A stretch of DNA of 64,000 nt from NCBI GenBank assembly GCA_017307275.1, contig JAFKFK010000010.1:124001-188000 (forward strand), read 5' to 3'. Numbering within the stretch: position 1 is the stretch's first letter; each line of letters starts with the position of its first letter. The stretch is from Alphaproteobacteria bacterium. GTDB lineage: Bacteria > Pseudomonadota > Alphaproteobacteria > Reyranellales > Reyranellaceae. The notes under the pieces are model-generated. The model ran no database searches. It was not told where the DNA came from and saw only the letters and a list, made by a program, of their open reading frames with translations. The position numbers and the translations under genes were made by a program. Of this stretch, positions 23,395-31,982 are shown in pieces.

Positions 23395-25230
23395 ATGCAA
23401 ACTCTCGGTCAAACTCGAAGTGCCGCGGCGCAAGAGCCTGCCTTCGAGGAGCAAGTGCTCGATCTACCTTCAAGCGTGTTCGACCTGCTGCCGATCGGCG
23501 TCTATGTCTGCGACATCCAGGGAAGGATCGTTCGCTACAACCGTGCTGCTGCCACCCTGTGGGGACGCAAACCGAAACTCGACGACGCGAGCGATCGGTT
23601 TTGCGGCTCTCTCCACCTTTACGCCCTCGACGGCAGCCCGATCGCCCACGCCGATTGTGCAATGGCTGAAGTCCTTACGAATGGTTCTCCTGTCCGCAAT
23701 CGCGAGGTCGTCATCGAGCAACCGAACGGCGCGCGGATCGTCGTGGAAATGAACGTCAATCCGCTGAGAGATTCGGCCGGCGGTGTCATCGGAGCCGTCA
23801 ATTGCCTGAACGACGTTTCCGAACGGCACAGTTCCGCCGCGATAACTACAGGCGACGCCGTGCGGCCGGAGCTGGATCTGCTCAAAGCCCTTCCCGTCGC
23901 GGTCTACACCACCGACGCCGCGGGCCTGATCACTTTCTACAACCAAGCCGCGGCCGAACTCTGGGGTTGTCATCCGGAACTGGGCAAGAGTGCCTTCTGC
24001 GGGTCATGGAAGCTCTACCGCCCCGATGGCAGACCGCTCGCCCACGATGAATGCCCGATGGCGATTTCCCTCAGGGAGCAGCGGGCCGTTCGCAACAGCG
24101 AAGCGATTGCCGAACGACCCGACGGGAGCCGGGTTCCCTTCATTCCGTATCCGACGCCACTCTACGATCGATCCGGCCATTTTGTCGGCGCGATGAATGT
24201 CCTCATCGATATCAGCGACCACAAGCGTTCCTTGCGGCTGCTCGCGGAGATCGTCAATTCTTCCGACGACGCCATCATCACCAAGGACCTCAACGGCGTC
24301 ATAACAAGCTGGAACCCGGGCGCCGAGCGGCTCTTCGGCTACACCAGCACCGAAACGATCGGGCGCCACATCACCATGCTGATGCCGCCCGATCGCCACA
24401 ACGAAGAACCGGGCATCCTCGCGCGTCTCCGCGCCGGCGAACGCATCGACCATTACGAAACCGTTCGCCAGCGCAAGGATGGAAGCCTTATCGATATCTC
24501 GCTCACGGTGTCGCCGGTGAAGGACGAGGACGGCATCGTCGTCGGAGCGTCGAAGGTCGCCCGCGACATCACCGAACGGCGACTCGCCCACGAGCGGCAA
24601 CGGCTGCTACTGAGAGAGATGGATCATCGGGTGAAGAACCTGTTCGCCTTGGCGGGCAGTGTCGTGACCCTGAGTGCGCGTTCGACACAATCGGTACAGG
24701 AGCTGGCATCGACGGTGAATGAACGTCTCGCCGCCCTCGCCCGCGCCCATTCCCTCACCCTGCCCGATCCGACTGCCGGCGACAGCATAAGCGAACGAAC
24801 GACAACGCTGCACACCCTGCTTCGAACGATCCTGTCGCCACACGACGTGCGGGCCAAGAATCCCGACACGCGTTTTGCGATCCATGGGATCGACCTTCCA
24901 CTCGGCGGTGGCTCCGTCACTTCCTTCGCCCTGCTCTTCAACGAGTTCGCAACGAATGCCGCGAAATACGGGAGCCTGTCGACCTCCGATGGCACGGTGG
25001 CCATTGTCTGCAGCGAACAGAAAAACATGATCCACATCCAATGGACCGAAAAAGGCGGCCCCTCAACGGATGCCCTCGCCAAGGATAAAGGCTTCGGCAG
25101 CACGCTCGTCGAGGCGACGGTCGCCCAACTGGGCGGAAAGGTCTCTCGGGAATGGCGAACCGAAGGGCTGGTTATCGAGATCTCGGTAGACCGGAATCGG
25201 TGTATGGCCCAAGTGAGACAGCGTCAATGA
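23395..25230 (+). CDS. PAS-domain HWE/HisKA_2-type sensor histidine kinase
   Basis: A 611-residue soluble kinase with no membrane segments. Three PAS domains run at about 27-145 (LLPIGVYVCDIQGRIVRYN), 160-290 (ALPVAVYTTDAAGLITFYN) and 295-410 (SSDDAIITKDLNGVITSWN with the DITERR end), then the H-box REMDHRVKNLFALAGS with the phosphorylated His, and an ATP-binding domain with N-box LLFNEFATNAAKYGSLS and WTEKGGP (the W-x-E). The His that names the HWE family is replaced by Asn in the N-box. Such kinases commonly feed the PhyR-NepR-EcfG stress pathway. ATG at 23395 chosen for GGGAGG. Confidence 0.9.
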   Translation: MQTLGQTRSAAAQEPAFEEQVLDLPSSVFDLLPIGVYVCDIQGRIVRYNRAAATLWGRKPKLDDASDRFCGSLHLYALDGSPIAHADCAMAEVLTNGSPVRNREVVIEQPNGARIVVEMNVNPLRDSAGGVIGAVNCLNDVSERHSSAAITTGDAVRPELDLLKALPVAVYTTDAAGLITFYNQAAAELWGCHPELGKSAFCGSWKLYRPDGRPLAHDECPMAISLREQRAVRNSEAIAERPDGSRVPFIPYPTPLYDRSGHFVGAMNVLIDISDHKRSLRLLAEIVNSSDDAIITKDLNGVITSWNPGAERLFGYTSTETIGRHITMLMPPDRHNEEPGILARLRAGERIDHYETVRQRKDGSLIDISLTVSPVKDEDGIVVGASKVARDITERRLAHERQRLLLREMDHRVKNLFALAGSVVTLSARSTQSVQELASTVNERLAALARAHSLTLPDPTAGDSISERTTTLHTLLRTILSPHDVRAKNPDTRFAIHGIDLPLGGGSVTSFALLFNEFATNAAKYGSLSTSDGTVAIVCSEQKNMIHIQWTEKGGPSTDALAKDKGFGSTLVEATVAQLGGKVSREWRTEGLVIEISVDRNRCMAQVRQRQ

Positions 25231-25322
25231 AAGCCGGCGTCTGAAGTCATTCGAGAGGGCGCAGCCAGCGCCCTTTGCCGACTGCGCCAAACGCGGACTC
25301 GAAGCCCGAAGAACGGCCCGTC

Positions 25323-25880
25323 CTACATCTTTGGCAAAAGGACCGTGTCGACGACGTGAATGACGCCGTTGGACTGCTTTACATCGGCGATCGTGACCGT
25401 TGCCACGTTGCCATTCTCGTCGGTCAACGTGATCTTCTCGCCCTGCATATTGGCCTGGAGCGTGCAGCCGCCAACTGTCTTCACGGGATGGCTGCCCTTG
25501 TCGTCCTTGATCATTTTAGCAATCGCGCCGGACATCGCGTTGGCCGAGACGACATGACAGGTAAGGATCTGGGTGAGCTTCGCCTTGTTCTCCGGCTTGA
25601 CCAGCATTTCGACGGTTCCCGGCGGAAGCTTGGAGAACGCGGCGTTCGTCGGGGCAAACACCGTGAAGGGACCGGAGCCGGACAACGTGTCGACGAGGCC
25701 GGCTGCCTTCACGGCCGCAACCAAGGTGGTGTGGTCCTTGGAGTTCGCAGCATTCTCGACGATGGTCTTGGTTTCCAGCATCGGCGCGCCACCAACCATT
25801 GGATTTGCCGCCAGCACGGGATAGGCCGCGACGATCGCCAGCACCGCGACTGCGGCAGAGAAAGCGTTACGCTTCGGCAT
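25323..25880 (-). CDS. fasciclin (FAS1) domain secreted protein
   Basis: A 185-residue secreted protein: signal peptide (KRNAFSAAVAVLAIVAAYPVLA), then one FAS1 domain with H1 motif GPFTVFAPTNAAFSKLP and H2/YH-like segment CHVVSANAMS and the terminal GVIHVVDTVLLP. Single-FAS1 proteins are cell-surface or periplasmic adhesion-type proteins of uncertain role. GGAGGTAAAG precedes ATG. A promoter with the same TGATCC-N18-TA architecture as the sigma/ChrR locus lies about 100 bp upstream, linking it to the neighbouring RpoE-type regulon. Confidence 0.9.
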   Translation of the reverse strand: MPKRNAFSAAVAVLAIVAAYPVLAANPMVGGAPMLETKTIVENAANSKDHTTLVAAVKAAGLVDTLSGSGPFTVFAPTNAAFSKLPPGTVEMLVKPENKAKLTQILTCHVVSANAMSGAIAKMIKDDKGSHPVKTVGGCTLQANMQGEKITLTDENGNVATVTIADVKQSNGVIHVVDTVLLPKM

Positions 25881-25980
25881 CTTTACCTCCTGAGATTGGA
25901 TTGAGCGCGTCACAGGTGCTGTCACGCGGCGCGGCAACGGGAGGTGCCAAGAGCCTCCTCACCGTCATCGTTCGCGATCT

Positions 25981-26009
25981 GATTACGAGGTGCGCATTGG
26001 CGTGGATCA
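25981..26009 (-). promoter_or_regulatory. RpoE/ChrR-type promoter of the fasciclin gene
   Basis: Minus strand TGATCC (26009-26004), 18-bp spacer, TAATC (25985-25981). The -35 and spacing are the same as in the two divergent promoters at 28265-28334. Position, about 100 bp before the fasciclin ATG and after the DUF1365 stop, fits a separate transcript. Confidence 0.6.
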
Positions 26010-26039
26010 CAGGTCGCGTGTCGAAGCGCGGCTCTCCTG

Positions 26040-26852
26040 CTACACGGTCGTGTGAGCGCCCTTCGCATCGGAAGGCAACGTCTCATGACCAAGCGTGACG
26101 GCCTGGGCGGGAGCCGCTGGCTTGCGCTTCAGGTGAACTCCCTTGAGCCAGAGCAGGAAGGCTTCCCAGTGAATGCCGGCGATCACTTTCAGCGTCAGCA
26201 GCGGATAAACGACAAAGGCACGGGCGAGCGCTGCATCGGTCAAGGTCCGGCGCGTCGCAGAAAGATTGGCGGCCATCATTGGCCCTTCACCGTCGCGCGC
26301 CGTAATCGTCACCGACAGGCTTTCGTCGGGTGGGGTGACGGCAAAGGAATAGGTCATGTCGACGCCCATGAAAGGCGAGACATAGAGCGTCTTGTGACTG
26401 GCCTGATGAATGGTGCCAGTTGAGGGGGTCACCAGGGGGATGAGGTAGCTGTGGCGTTCTCCGAAGGTATTGCTGACTTCGTAGAAGATCGCCGCGAGCG
26501 AATTGTCCGCCCGATGACAGAAATAGATGCTGAGCGGATTGAAGACGTATCCCAGCACGCGCGGCATCGTCAGGAGCCGGATCGGTCCGCCGGCTTCTAC
26601 GCCTGCCTGACGCAGATGGCTCTCAATCTGACTCCGTAGAGGTGCGGCGGTCCTATCGCCATGATCCCTATCGCGAAAACCGAAGAGGTTGAAGCGGTTG
26701 CGCGAGAACAGCCGCAGGGTATCTGCCACGGTGTCGATCTCATCGAGATCCAGCAGAAGGTAAAAAACCTTGTACCGGAGCCGATGCCGCTTCGGTCGCA
26801 GTCTGTGGTGGACCACCTCGCCGGCGTAGAGAGCGGACCGAAGGGTCGTCAT
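26040..26852 (-). CDS. DUF1365 family protein
   Basis: A 270-residue protein of the DUF1365 family. It starts SALYAGEVVHHRLRPKRHRLRYKVFYLLLDLDE and contains GYVFNPLSIYFCH and KTLYVSPFMGVDMTYSF, all typical of the family. DUF1365 genes pair almost always with a flavin amine-oxidase-like gene and often with cyclopropane-fatty-acid synthase homologues; furan fatty acid or related lipid modification under oxidative stress has been proposed. Here it follows the FAD oxidoreductase with a 1-nt stop/start overlap. No CFA synthase gene is within the window. Confidence 0.9.
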   Translation of the reverse strand: MTTLRSALYAGEVVHHRLRPKRHRLRYKVFYLLLDLDEIDTVADTLRLFSRNRFNLFGFRDRDHGDRTAAPLRSQIESHLRQAGVEAGGPIRLLTMPRVLGYVFNPLSIYFCHRADNSLAAIFYEVSNTFGERHSYLIPLVTPSTGTIHQASHKTLYVSPFMGVDMTYSFAVTPPDESLSVTITARDGEGPMMAANLSATRRTLTDAALARAFVVYPLLTLKVIAGIHWEAFLLWLKGVHLKRKPAAPAQAVTLGHETLPSDAKGAHTTV

Positions 26853-28201
26853 CAGGCCGCCTCTTGGATAGCCCGAGCTGCGACGAGATTGTCGACATGG
26901 ATGCGGCCGGATTCATTGGGGACGACCCAGGGCCGCCGCACGGCACCGAGAGCCTCGGCAACGGCAAGCCCCGCCTGGAGGCCATCTTCATGGAAGCCGG
27001 CACCGAAATAGGCACCGCAGAACCAGGTGTTCCGCCCACCCTGCAGCGCCCACAGCTTTTCCTGCGCGGCCATGGCTGCAGCGTTGAAACTCGGATGCCG
27101 GTAGTGCAACCGTTCGACGATGCTTGCACTCTCGATCTGCCTGTGAGGGTTGAGCGTGACGAACAGAGGCGTTTCGTCGGCGATGCCTTGCAATCTGTTC
27201 ATCCAGTAGGTGACGGCAAGCTGGCGGTTGTCCCCCGCGTCGCACGACATGTAGTTCCAGCTCGACCACACCTTGCGGCGCCGTGGCATCAGGTTGGCAT
27301 CCGAGTGGAGAATGGCGTCGTTACCAAGGTAGGAGAAAGCACCAAGCAGGCGTCTTTCGTCGACGCTCGGATCTGCGATCATGCCGAGTGCCTGATCGGC
27401 GTGAGTGGCAATCACGACATGGTCGAAGCGGCGCCGGTCGCCATTCGCACCAATGACTTCGACGCCCCCTGGCAGGCGCACTATGCCCTTGATGGGATGG
27501 TTTGAAACAATTTCCGGGATGGCCTTCGCGAGACGCTGCACGTAAGAGCGGCTTCCGCCGTCGACGGTACGCCAGGTCGGACGACCGGACAGTTTGAGAA
27601 GGCCGTGGGTCTCGCAGAACCGGATGAAGGCGGTTGCCGGATAGTTCCCGATATCTGCCGCCGGCGTCGACCAGATTGCCGCAGCCATCGGGAAGAGATG
27701 ATCGTTGCGGAATGCCGCGCCATAGCCGGCAGCGTCGAGATAGTCACCAAGCGAGGTGGCACCAAGCTGCGCCGCATCGAGCGGCGCCCTGCGGTAGAAG
27801 CGTATGAGATCCCACAGCATGCGCCAGAACCTTGGACTCATCGCGTTCTGGCCCTGGGCGAACAGACCCGAGAATCCCGTGCCGGAGTACTCCAGCCTGC
27901 CATCGTCGAGCGACACGGCAAATGACATGTCGGATGGCTTTGTCCTGACGCCGAGGTGGCGGAACAAGGCAGCGAGGTTCGGATAGGTGACATCGTTGTA
28001 GACGACGAACCCGGTATCGACAGCCACACCCGAAGCTTCGACCGTGTGACTGTGGCCACCCAGACGATTCTCCGCTTCGAACAGGGTCACGCGGTGGCGC
28101 TGCGACAGCAGCCAGCCAGCAGATAGGCCGGCGATGCCACTGCCGACGATGGCAATTTCCAGCGTCTGGCCGGCCGTAGTGCAAATGCTATCCTTCCCCA
28201 T
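26852..28201 (-). CDS. NAD(P)/FAD-dependent oxidoreductase (amine-oxidase-like)
   Basis: A 449-residue flavoprotein with N-terminal dinucleotide motif IAIVGSGIAGLSAGWLL and the ENRLGGHSHT second FAD motif, then the C-terminal ALQGGRNTWFCGAYFGAGFHEDG. It is the usual partner of DUF1365 proteins and is homologous to the RpoE/ChrR-controlled oxidoreductase of Rhodobacter. The substrate is likely a membrane lipid acyl chain, from family context. ATG at 28201 chosen for GAGGAG. It is divergent from the ECF sigma gene with a matching promoter in the spacer, and co-transcribed with DUF1365. Confidence 0.9.
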   Translation of the reverse strand: MGKDSICTTAGQTLEIAIVGSGIAGLSAGWLLSQRHRVTLFEAENRLGGHSHTVEASGVAVDTGFVVYNDVTYPNLAALFRHLGVRTKPSDMSFAVSLDDGRLEYSGTGFSGLFAQGQNAMSPRFWRMLWDLIRFYRRAPLDAAQLGATSLGDYLDAAGYGAAFRNDHLFPMAAAIWSTPAADIGNYPATAFIRFCETHGLLKLSGRPTWRTVDGGSRSYVQRLAKAIPEIVSNHPIKGIVRLPGGVEVIGANGDRRRFDHVVIATHADQALGMIADPSVDERRLLGAFSYLGNDAILHSDANLMPRRRKVWSSWNYMSCDAGDNRQLAVTYWMNRLQGIADETPLFVTLNPHRQIESASIVERLHYRHPSFNAAAMAAQEKLWALQGGRNTWFCGAYFGAGFHEDGLQAGLAVAEALGAVRRPWVVPNESGRIHVDNLVAARAIQEAA

Positions 28202-28264
28202 CAACTCCTCGGGCCGGCAAGTTCGGTGCCACAGGTTTCCCCTTTGCGGTTTGCGCCGCCATCG

Positions 28265-28293
28265 TTCTACGGTACCGCAGACGCCGTGGATCA
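28265..28293 (-). promoter_or_regulatory. RpoE/ChrR-type promoter of the oxidoreductase-DUF1365 operon
   Basis: Minus strand TGATCC (28293-28288), 18-bp spacer, TAGAA (28269-28265), matching the Rhodobacter RpoE promoter type (TGATCC, TAAGA-like -10). Transcription would start about 57 nt before the oxidoreductase ATG at 28201. Confidence 0.7.
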
Positions 28294-28305
28294 CTGCCCA
28301 GCCGG

Positions 28306-28334
28306 TGATCCAACGGAGTCACCCGGGCGTACAA
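28306..28334 (+). promoter_or_regulatory. RpoE/ChrR-type promoter of the sigma-chrR operon
   Basis: Plus strand TGATCC (28306-28311), 18-bp spacer, TACAA (28330-28334). It mirrors the divergent promoter 13 bp away and implies sigma factor autoregulation. The predicted start of transcription falls at about the ATG at 28341, so either the message is leaderless or translation starts further in (TTG at 28410). Confidence 0.65.
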
Positions 28335-28340
28335 GGGCAA

Positions 28341-28991
28341 ATGAATGTCGCAGGCCTATATCTCAGAGAGAGGCGGTCGCTCCCTGGCCGGGCCGCGAGG
28401 GTCGTGCCTTTGAAGCCGGTCGAGCAGCAAAGGACCCTGCCCTCTCCTGGTGAGCTGTGCCGACTGATGCAGTCCGTCGCGGCAACGCATGACCGAACCG
28501 CGTTTGCTGCCTTGTTCGGCTATTTTGCGCCGCGCGTGAAGGCCTTCCTCATGCGCTCCGGCCTCTCCGCCAACATGGCAGAGGAAGTGACCCAGGAGAC
28601 CATGCTGGCGATGTGGCACAAAGCATCCTATTTCGACCCGAGCCGAGCCGGCGTGTCGACGTGGATCTACGCCATCGCGCGAAACCAGCGCATCGATCGA
28701 TTGCGGCGCGAGCAGACGCATACCATCGATCGCCATCTCGATCCCAGCGACGAACTGGAACCACCGGACTCGGGTGAAGACATTGCGCTCGTGGCCGAGC
28801 GCGACGAGCAGGTCCGGACGGCGCTCGCAGCCCTGTCGAGCGAACAGGCAACCATCGTCCATCTCTCGTTCTTTGCCGATAAGCCGCATGCGGAGATCGC
28901 GCGCGAGCTCGGCATTCCCCTGGGAACGGTCAAATCGCGGATCCGGCTCGCCTTGAACCGCTTGCGCTCTCTGCTGGGCGACGAAACATGA
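28341..28991 (+). CDS. ECF sigma factor, RpoE type partner of ChrR
   Basis: A 216-residue group IV sigma factor: region 2 (AFAALFGYFAPRVKAFLMRS ... STWIYAIARNQRIDRLRR) and region 4 (LSFFADKPHAEIARELGIPLGTVKSRIRLALNRLR). With the ChrR anti-sigma directly downstream (ATGA overlap), this is an ECF11-like singlet-oxygen/peroxide stress sigma. The coordinates use ATG 28341 (weak AAGGG), but its own promoter sits so close that TTG at 28410, 9 nt after GAGG, giving a length like Rhodobacter RpoE, is a serious alternative. It likely drives the divergent oxidoreductase operon and the fasciclin gene. Confidence 0.9.
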   Translation: MNVAGLYLRERRSLPGRAARVVPLKPVEQQRTLPSPGELCRLMQSVAATHDRTAFAALFGYFAPRVKAFLMRSGLSANMAEEVTQETMLAMWHKASYFDPSRAGVSTWIYAIARNQRIDRLRREQTHTIDRHLDPSDELEPPDSGEDIALVAERDEQVRTALAALSSEQATIVHLSFFADKPHAEIARELGIPLGTVKSRIRLALNRLRSLLGDET

Positions 28992-29641
28992 CGATCAATC
29001 ATCATCCGAGCGACGCGACGCTTCTGCGCCATGCAGCCGGAACCCTTGGTGCCGGACCAGCTGTTGTGATCGCGGCGCATCTCGAAGGATGCGAATCCTG
29101 CCGCAGGCGGATCTCCGAATTCGAGTCGGTGGGCGGAGCGATCCTCGAGGGCATGCCTCTCGAACCCTTGAAGACGGATGCTCTGGCGCGTGTGCTTGAA
29201 CGGCTCGACCTTCCGCCATCGTCGCCCCGGTCGGGATCGCTCGTCACCCGGCATCATCGCCTTGTCGGGCTGGAGCTCCCGCCCTCTTTGCATCATTGCG
29301 AGATCGGCCCCTGGCGCTGGCTCGGGCCAGGTTTCAGGTGGAGCAAAGTCTCCATTCCCGGAAGCTCCGATGCCAAGGTCATGCTGCTCAAAGGGCGGGC
29401 TGGCCTGAAGCTCCCGGCGCACGGACACGGCGGCACGGAGTTCCTGCAGGTGCTGTCGGGGTCCCTTTTCGACGAACGTGGCCGATATCATCCGGGTGAC
29501 CTGGATGAAGCGGATATCGACGTCGATCATCAACCTGTCGTCGGCCCCGACTCCGAATGCATTTGCCTTGTCGCGTTGGAGGGCGACACGCGCCTCCACA
29601 GCGCCCTGGGGCGGCTGCTGTGGCCGTTCGTCGGCTTCTGA
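28988..29641 (+). CDS. chrR: ChrR-type zinc anti-sigma factor with cupin domain
   Basis: A 217-residue anti-sigma factor. The zinc anti-sigma domain ligands His6, His31, Cys35 and Cys38 (AAHLEGCESC) fall at the same residue numbers as in Rhodobacter sphaeroides ChrR. The C-terminal cupin carries His145, His147, Glu151 (PAHGHGGTEFLQVLSG) and His181, keeping the ChrR spacing of its second zinc site, required for singlet-oxygen response. It holds the ECF sigma inactive until reactive oxygen is sensed. Its ATG overlaps the sigma stop by 4 nt. Confidence 0.95.
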   Translation: MTINHHPSDATLLRHAAGTLGAGPAVVIAAHLEGCESCRRRISEFESVGGAILEGMPLEPLKTDALARVLERLDLPPSSPRSGSLVTRHHRLVGLELPPSLHHCEIGPWRWLGPGFRWSKVSIPGSSDAKVMLLKGRAGLKLPAHGHGGTEFLQVLSGSLFDERGRYHPGDLDEADIDVDHQPVVGPDSECICLVALEGDTRLHSALGRLLWPFVGF

Positions 29642-29740
29642 AGCGGAACCGTTGCCACAGACGCCCCGCATCCGCCGCGCGAACATATGCATTAGGCGCA
29701 GACCTGCTCAATTCACCGCTATGCTAGTCTCCGCAACCCA

Positions 29741-29756
29741 GGCGTGACGTCACGCC
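29741..29756. promoter_or_regulatory. 16-bp perfect palindrome before the second class V aminotransferase
   Basis: GGCGTGACGTCACGCC is a perfect palindrome 40 bp upstream of the aminotransferase ATG. It follows a possible -10 (TATGCT near 29720), so it would lie at or just after the transcription start, a typical repressor position. The cognate regulator is not identified. Confidence 0.5.
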
Positions 29757-29795
29757 CGAGCAATCAGGGCGCCGACGGCGCGCGGAGGAAGCAAG

Positions 29796-30983
29796 ATGAG
29801 CGTACGTGCGGGGCGTGAGTTCCTGGCAATCCCCGGGCCGACGACGGTGCCTGACGAAGTGTTGCGGGCGATGCATCGCCCGGCAGTGGACATCTATTCC
29901 GGCCCGCTCCTGGCGCTGACCGACGGCCTGCTGCGCGATGTCGCCCGTGTGTTCAATACCAAGGGCCGGGCCTACATCTACATCGCCAATGGACACGGTG
30001 CCTGGGAGGCCACCCTCACCAACGTGCTGTCCAAGGGGGACAAGATCCTGGTCCTCGAAAGCGGGCGATTTGCCATTGGTTGGGGTGACAATGCCCGCCG
30101 CATGGGCGTCGACGTCGAAGTGCTGAAAGGCGGCATGCGTCGCGCCGTGCGACCCGCCGAAGTGGAAGCACGCCTGAAGGCGGACAAGGGCGGCACCATC
30201 AAAGCCGTGCTGGTCGCTCAGATCGACACCGCCTCCGGCGTGGTGAACGACATCGCAGCCATCAGCCAGGCGATGCGCGCCGCGGGACATGATGCACTCC
30301 TGATGGTCGATGCGGTGGCCTCGCTTGGGTGCATGCCATTCGAGATGGACGCCTGGGGCGTGGACGTGGCCATGTCGGGCTCGCAGAAGGGCATGATGAC
30401 GCCACCGGGGCTGGGCTTCGTCGTGGCCAACGACCGCGCGCGCGCGGTGCACAAGACCGCTGGCCTGCGTACGCCCTATTGGGACTGGACCGAGCGCGAG
30501 GGCGATCTCCACTATCAGAAATATGCCGGCACCCCTCCCGAGCACCTGCTGTTCGGCCTGCGCCAGGCCCTCGACATGCTGTTCGAGGAGGGCCTCGAAA
30601 ACGTATACCGCCGCCATCAGTTGCTGGCGGAGGCGGTGCGCCGCGCCGTTGGCGTCTGGGCGGAAGGCCAGGCCATCGGCTTCAACATCATCGAGCCCTC
30701 CGAACGCAGCGATGCGATCACGGCGGTTCTGCTGAACGGCGGCCACGACCCGGAAGCGCTACGCGCCTACTGCAATCAGAAATGCGGCGTGATCCTTGGC
30801 CACGGCATCGGTGAACTTTCGGGCAAGGCCATCCGGATCGCCCACATGGGCCATGTCAACGCGCCGATGATGCTGGGCACACTGAGCGTAATCGAGGTAG
30901 GCCTCAATGCCCTCGGCATCCCGCACGGCAAGGGTGGCGCACAGGCGGCCATCGACTGGCTGGGCGAACAGGTGAAGGCATAA
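29796..30983 (+). CDS. class V aminotransferase (serine/alanine-glyoxylate type), second copy
   Basis: A 395-residue paralogue of the gene at 3866: IPGPTTVPDEVLRAMHRP, ANGHGAWEATLTNVL, PLP Lys in SGSQKGMMTPPGLG, and AHMGHVNAPMMLGTL near the end. The two copies differ clearly in the substrate-side region after the PLP Lys (TPYWDWTEREGDLHYQKYAGTP here), so they probably use different amino donors. It is monocistronic; flanked upstream by chrR with a palindrome-bearing spacer and downstream by a convergent outer-membrane-like gene. GGAGGAAGCAAG precedes ATG. Confidence 0.87.
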   Translation: MSVRAGREFLAIPGPTTVPDEVLRAMHRPAVDIYSGPLLALTDGLLRDVARVFNTKGRAYIYIANGHGAWEATLTNVLSKGDKILVLESGRFAIGWGDNARRMGVDVEVLKGGMRRAVRPAEVEARLKADKGGTIKAVLVAQIDTASGVVNDIAAISQAMRAAGHDALLMVDAVASLGCMPFEMDAWGVDVAMSGSQKGMMTPPGLGFVVANDRARAVHKTAGLRTPYWDWTEREGDLHYQKYAGTPPEHLLFGLRQALDMLFEEGLENVYRRHQLLAEAVRRAVGVWAEGQAIGFNIIEPSERSDAITAVLLNGGHDPEALRAYCNQKCGVILGHGIGELSGKAIRIAHMGHVNAPMMLGTLSVIEVGLNALGIPHGKGGAQAAIDWLGEQVKA

Positions 30984-31020
30984 TCGCATTCGACGGCTGC
31001 ACTCGCCCACGACCCGGGGT

Positions 31021-31911
31021 TCAGAACTTGATGCTGAACCCAATCAGCGGGCCGTGAAGCACCAGATCGATCCCTCTCGTGTCGATGCCGGTTCCGGTCG
31101 TGTAACTCGCCGCGAGAGCGCGATAGCCCAGTGTCGCGGCAAGTTGGTAGCCATCGAACTGCCAAGCATATGCGTAGGCCGCGACCGCCTGCCATGAAAA
31201 CTGGCTGCCGAGGCCGAAGCCCCCGACATCGCCGCGTAGAAATGCCGTCTGACTGGGGGTGAACTGGTGGCGCACACGAAACCCGATCACCGGATCGACC
31301 CATTCGAGGTTGCCCGACTTGGCGACGGCGATATCCCGCGATCGTTCGAAACCCAGATTGTAAAGATCGGCGGTCATCAGCGCATCGAGGCTCGCCGTCA
31401 CTGAATTGTTCCAGTAGCGAAAGCCAAACAGGGCATCGGCCGCGGTGAAGGAGGTAGGGCTGTGCGACCAGCGCGAGACCTCGTAGATGCCGCCAACCTC
31501 GACGATGGTCATCGTGTAGTTGAGCTGGGCATTGACGACGCCGTTTACGTTGAGGCCGGCTAGAGGGTTGCGGTAGCGCGCCGCCGATTTCGAGAAGCCA
31601 AGATTGGACCAGACCAAGTCGGCGTAGAAACCCACCGGCCCCTTGTTTGCTTCGAAGTAGGCATTGAACGCGGCAATCGAGCTGCTGTTGCTCACGATGT
31701 CGAAGAAGCCCGCGTTGACGTCAAATATCTGCCCCCGCGCGGTCGTGTTGCCGCTCACGCTCGTGAACCAGGCATAGGTGCTGGCATTGAACCGCCAACC
31801 ATCTCCCGGCGAAGCCTCCTCGGCCGCGGCAGGCCGCACCGCACTCGCCAGCAGGGAGATGACGATCGCGGCGATAGCGACACCTCGGCGGCTTTTCCCA
31901 TCCCTAATCAT
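31021..31911 (-). CDS. predicted outer-membrane beta-barrel protein, unknown function
   Basis: A 296-residue secreted protein not assigned to a named family. Signal peptide: KSRRGVAIAAIVISLLASAVRPAAAEE. The mature part alternates aromatic/hydrophobic strands with short polar turns (TYAWFTSVSG, VGFYADLVWSNLGFS, ALFGFRYWNN, WQAVAAYAYAWQF) and ends in Phe (PLIGFSIKF), as expected for an outer-membrane barrel recognised by BamA. About 10-12 strands could be drawn. It is alone, convergent with the aminotransferase. Confidence 0.7.
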   Translation of the reverse strand: MIRDGKSRRGVAIAAIVISLLASAVRPAAAEEASPGDGWRFNASTYAWFTSVSGNTTARGQIFDVNAGFFDIVSNSSSIAAFNAYFEANKGPVGFYADLVWSNLGFSKSAARYRNPLAGLNVNGVVNAQLNYTMTIVEVGGIYEVSRWSHSPTSFTAADALFGFRYWNNSVTASLDALMTADLYNLGFERSRDIAVAKSGNLEWVDPVIGFRVRHQFTPSQTAFLRGDVGGFGLGSQFSWQAVAAYAYAWQFDGYQLAATLGYRALAASYTTGTGIDTRGIDLVLHGPLIGFSIKF

Positions 31912-31982
31912 TCGCGTTCACTCCCGCATCAAATGCGACCATACCCCGGCCATGCAATTGGTGGCGGTCTTTGCGTCCAGAG

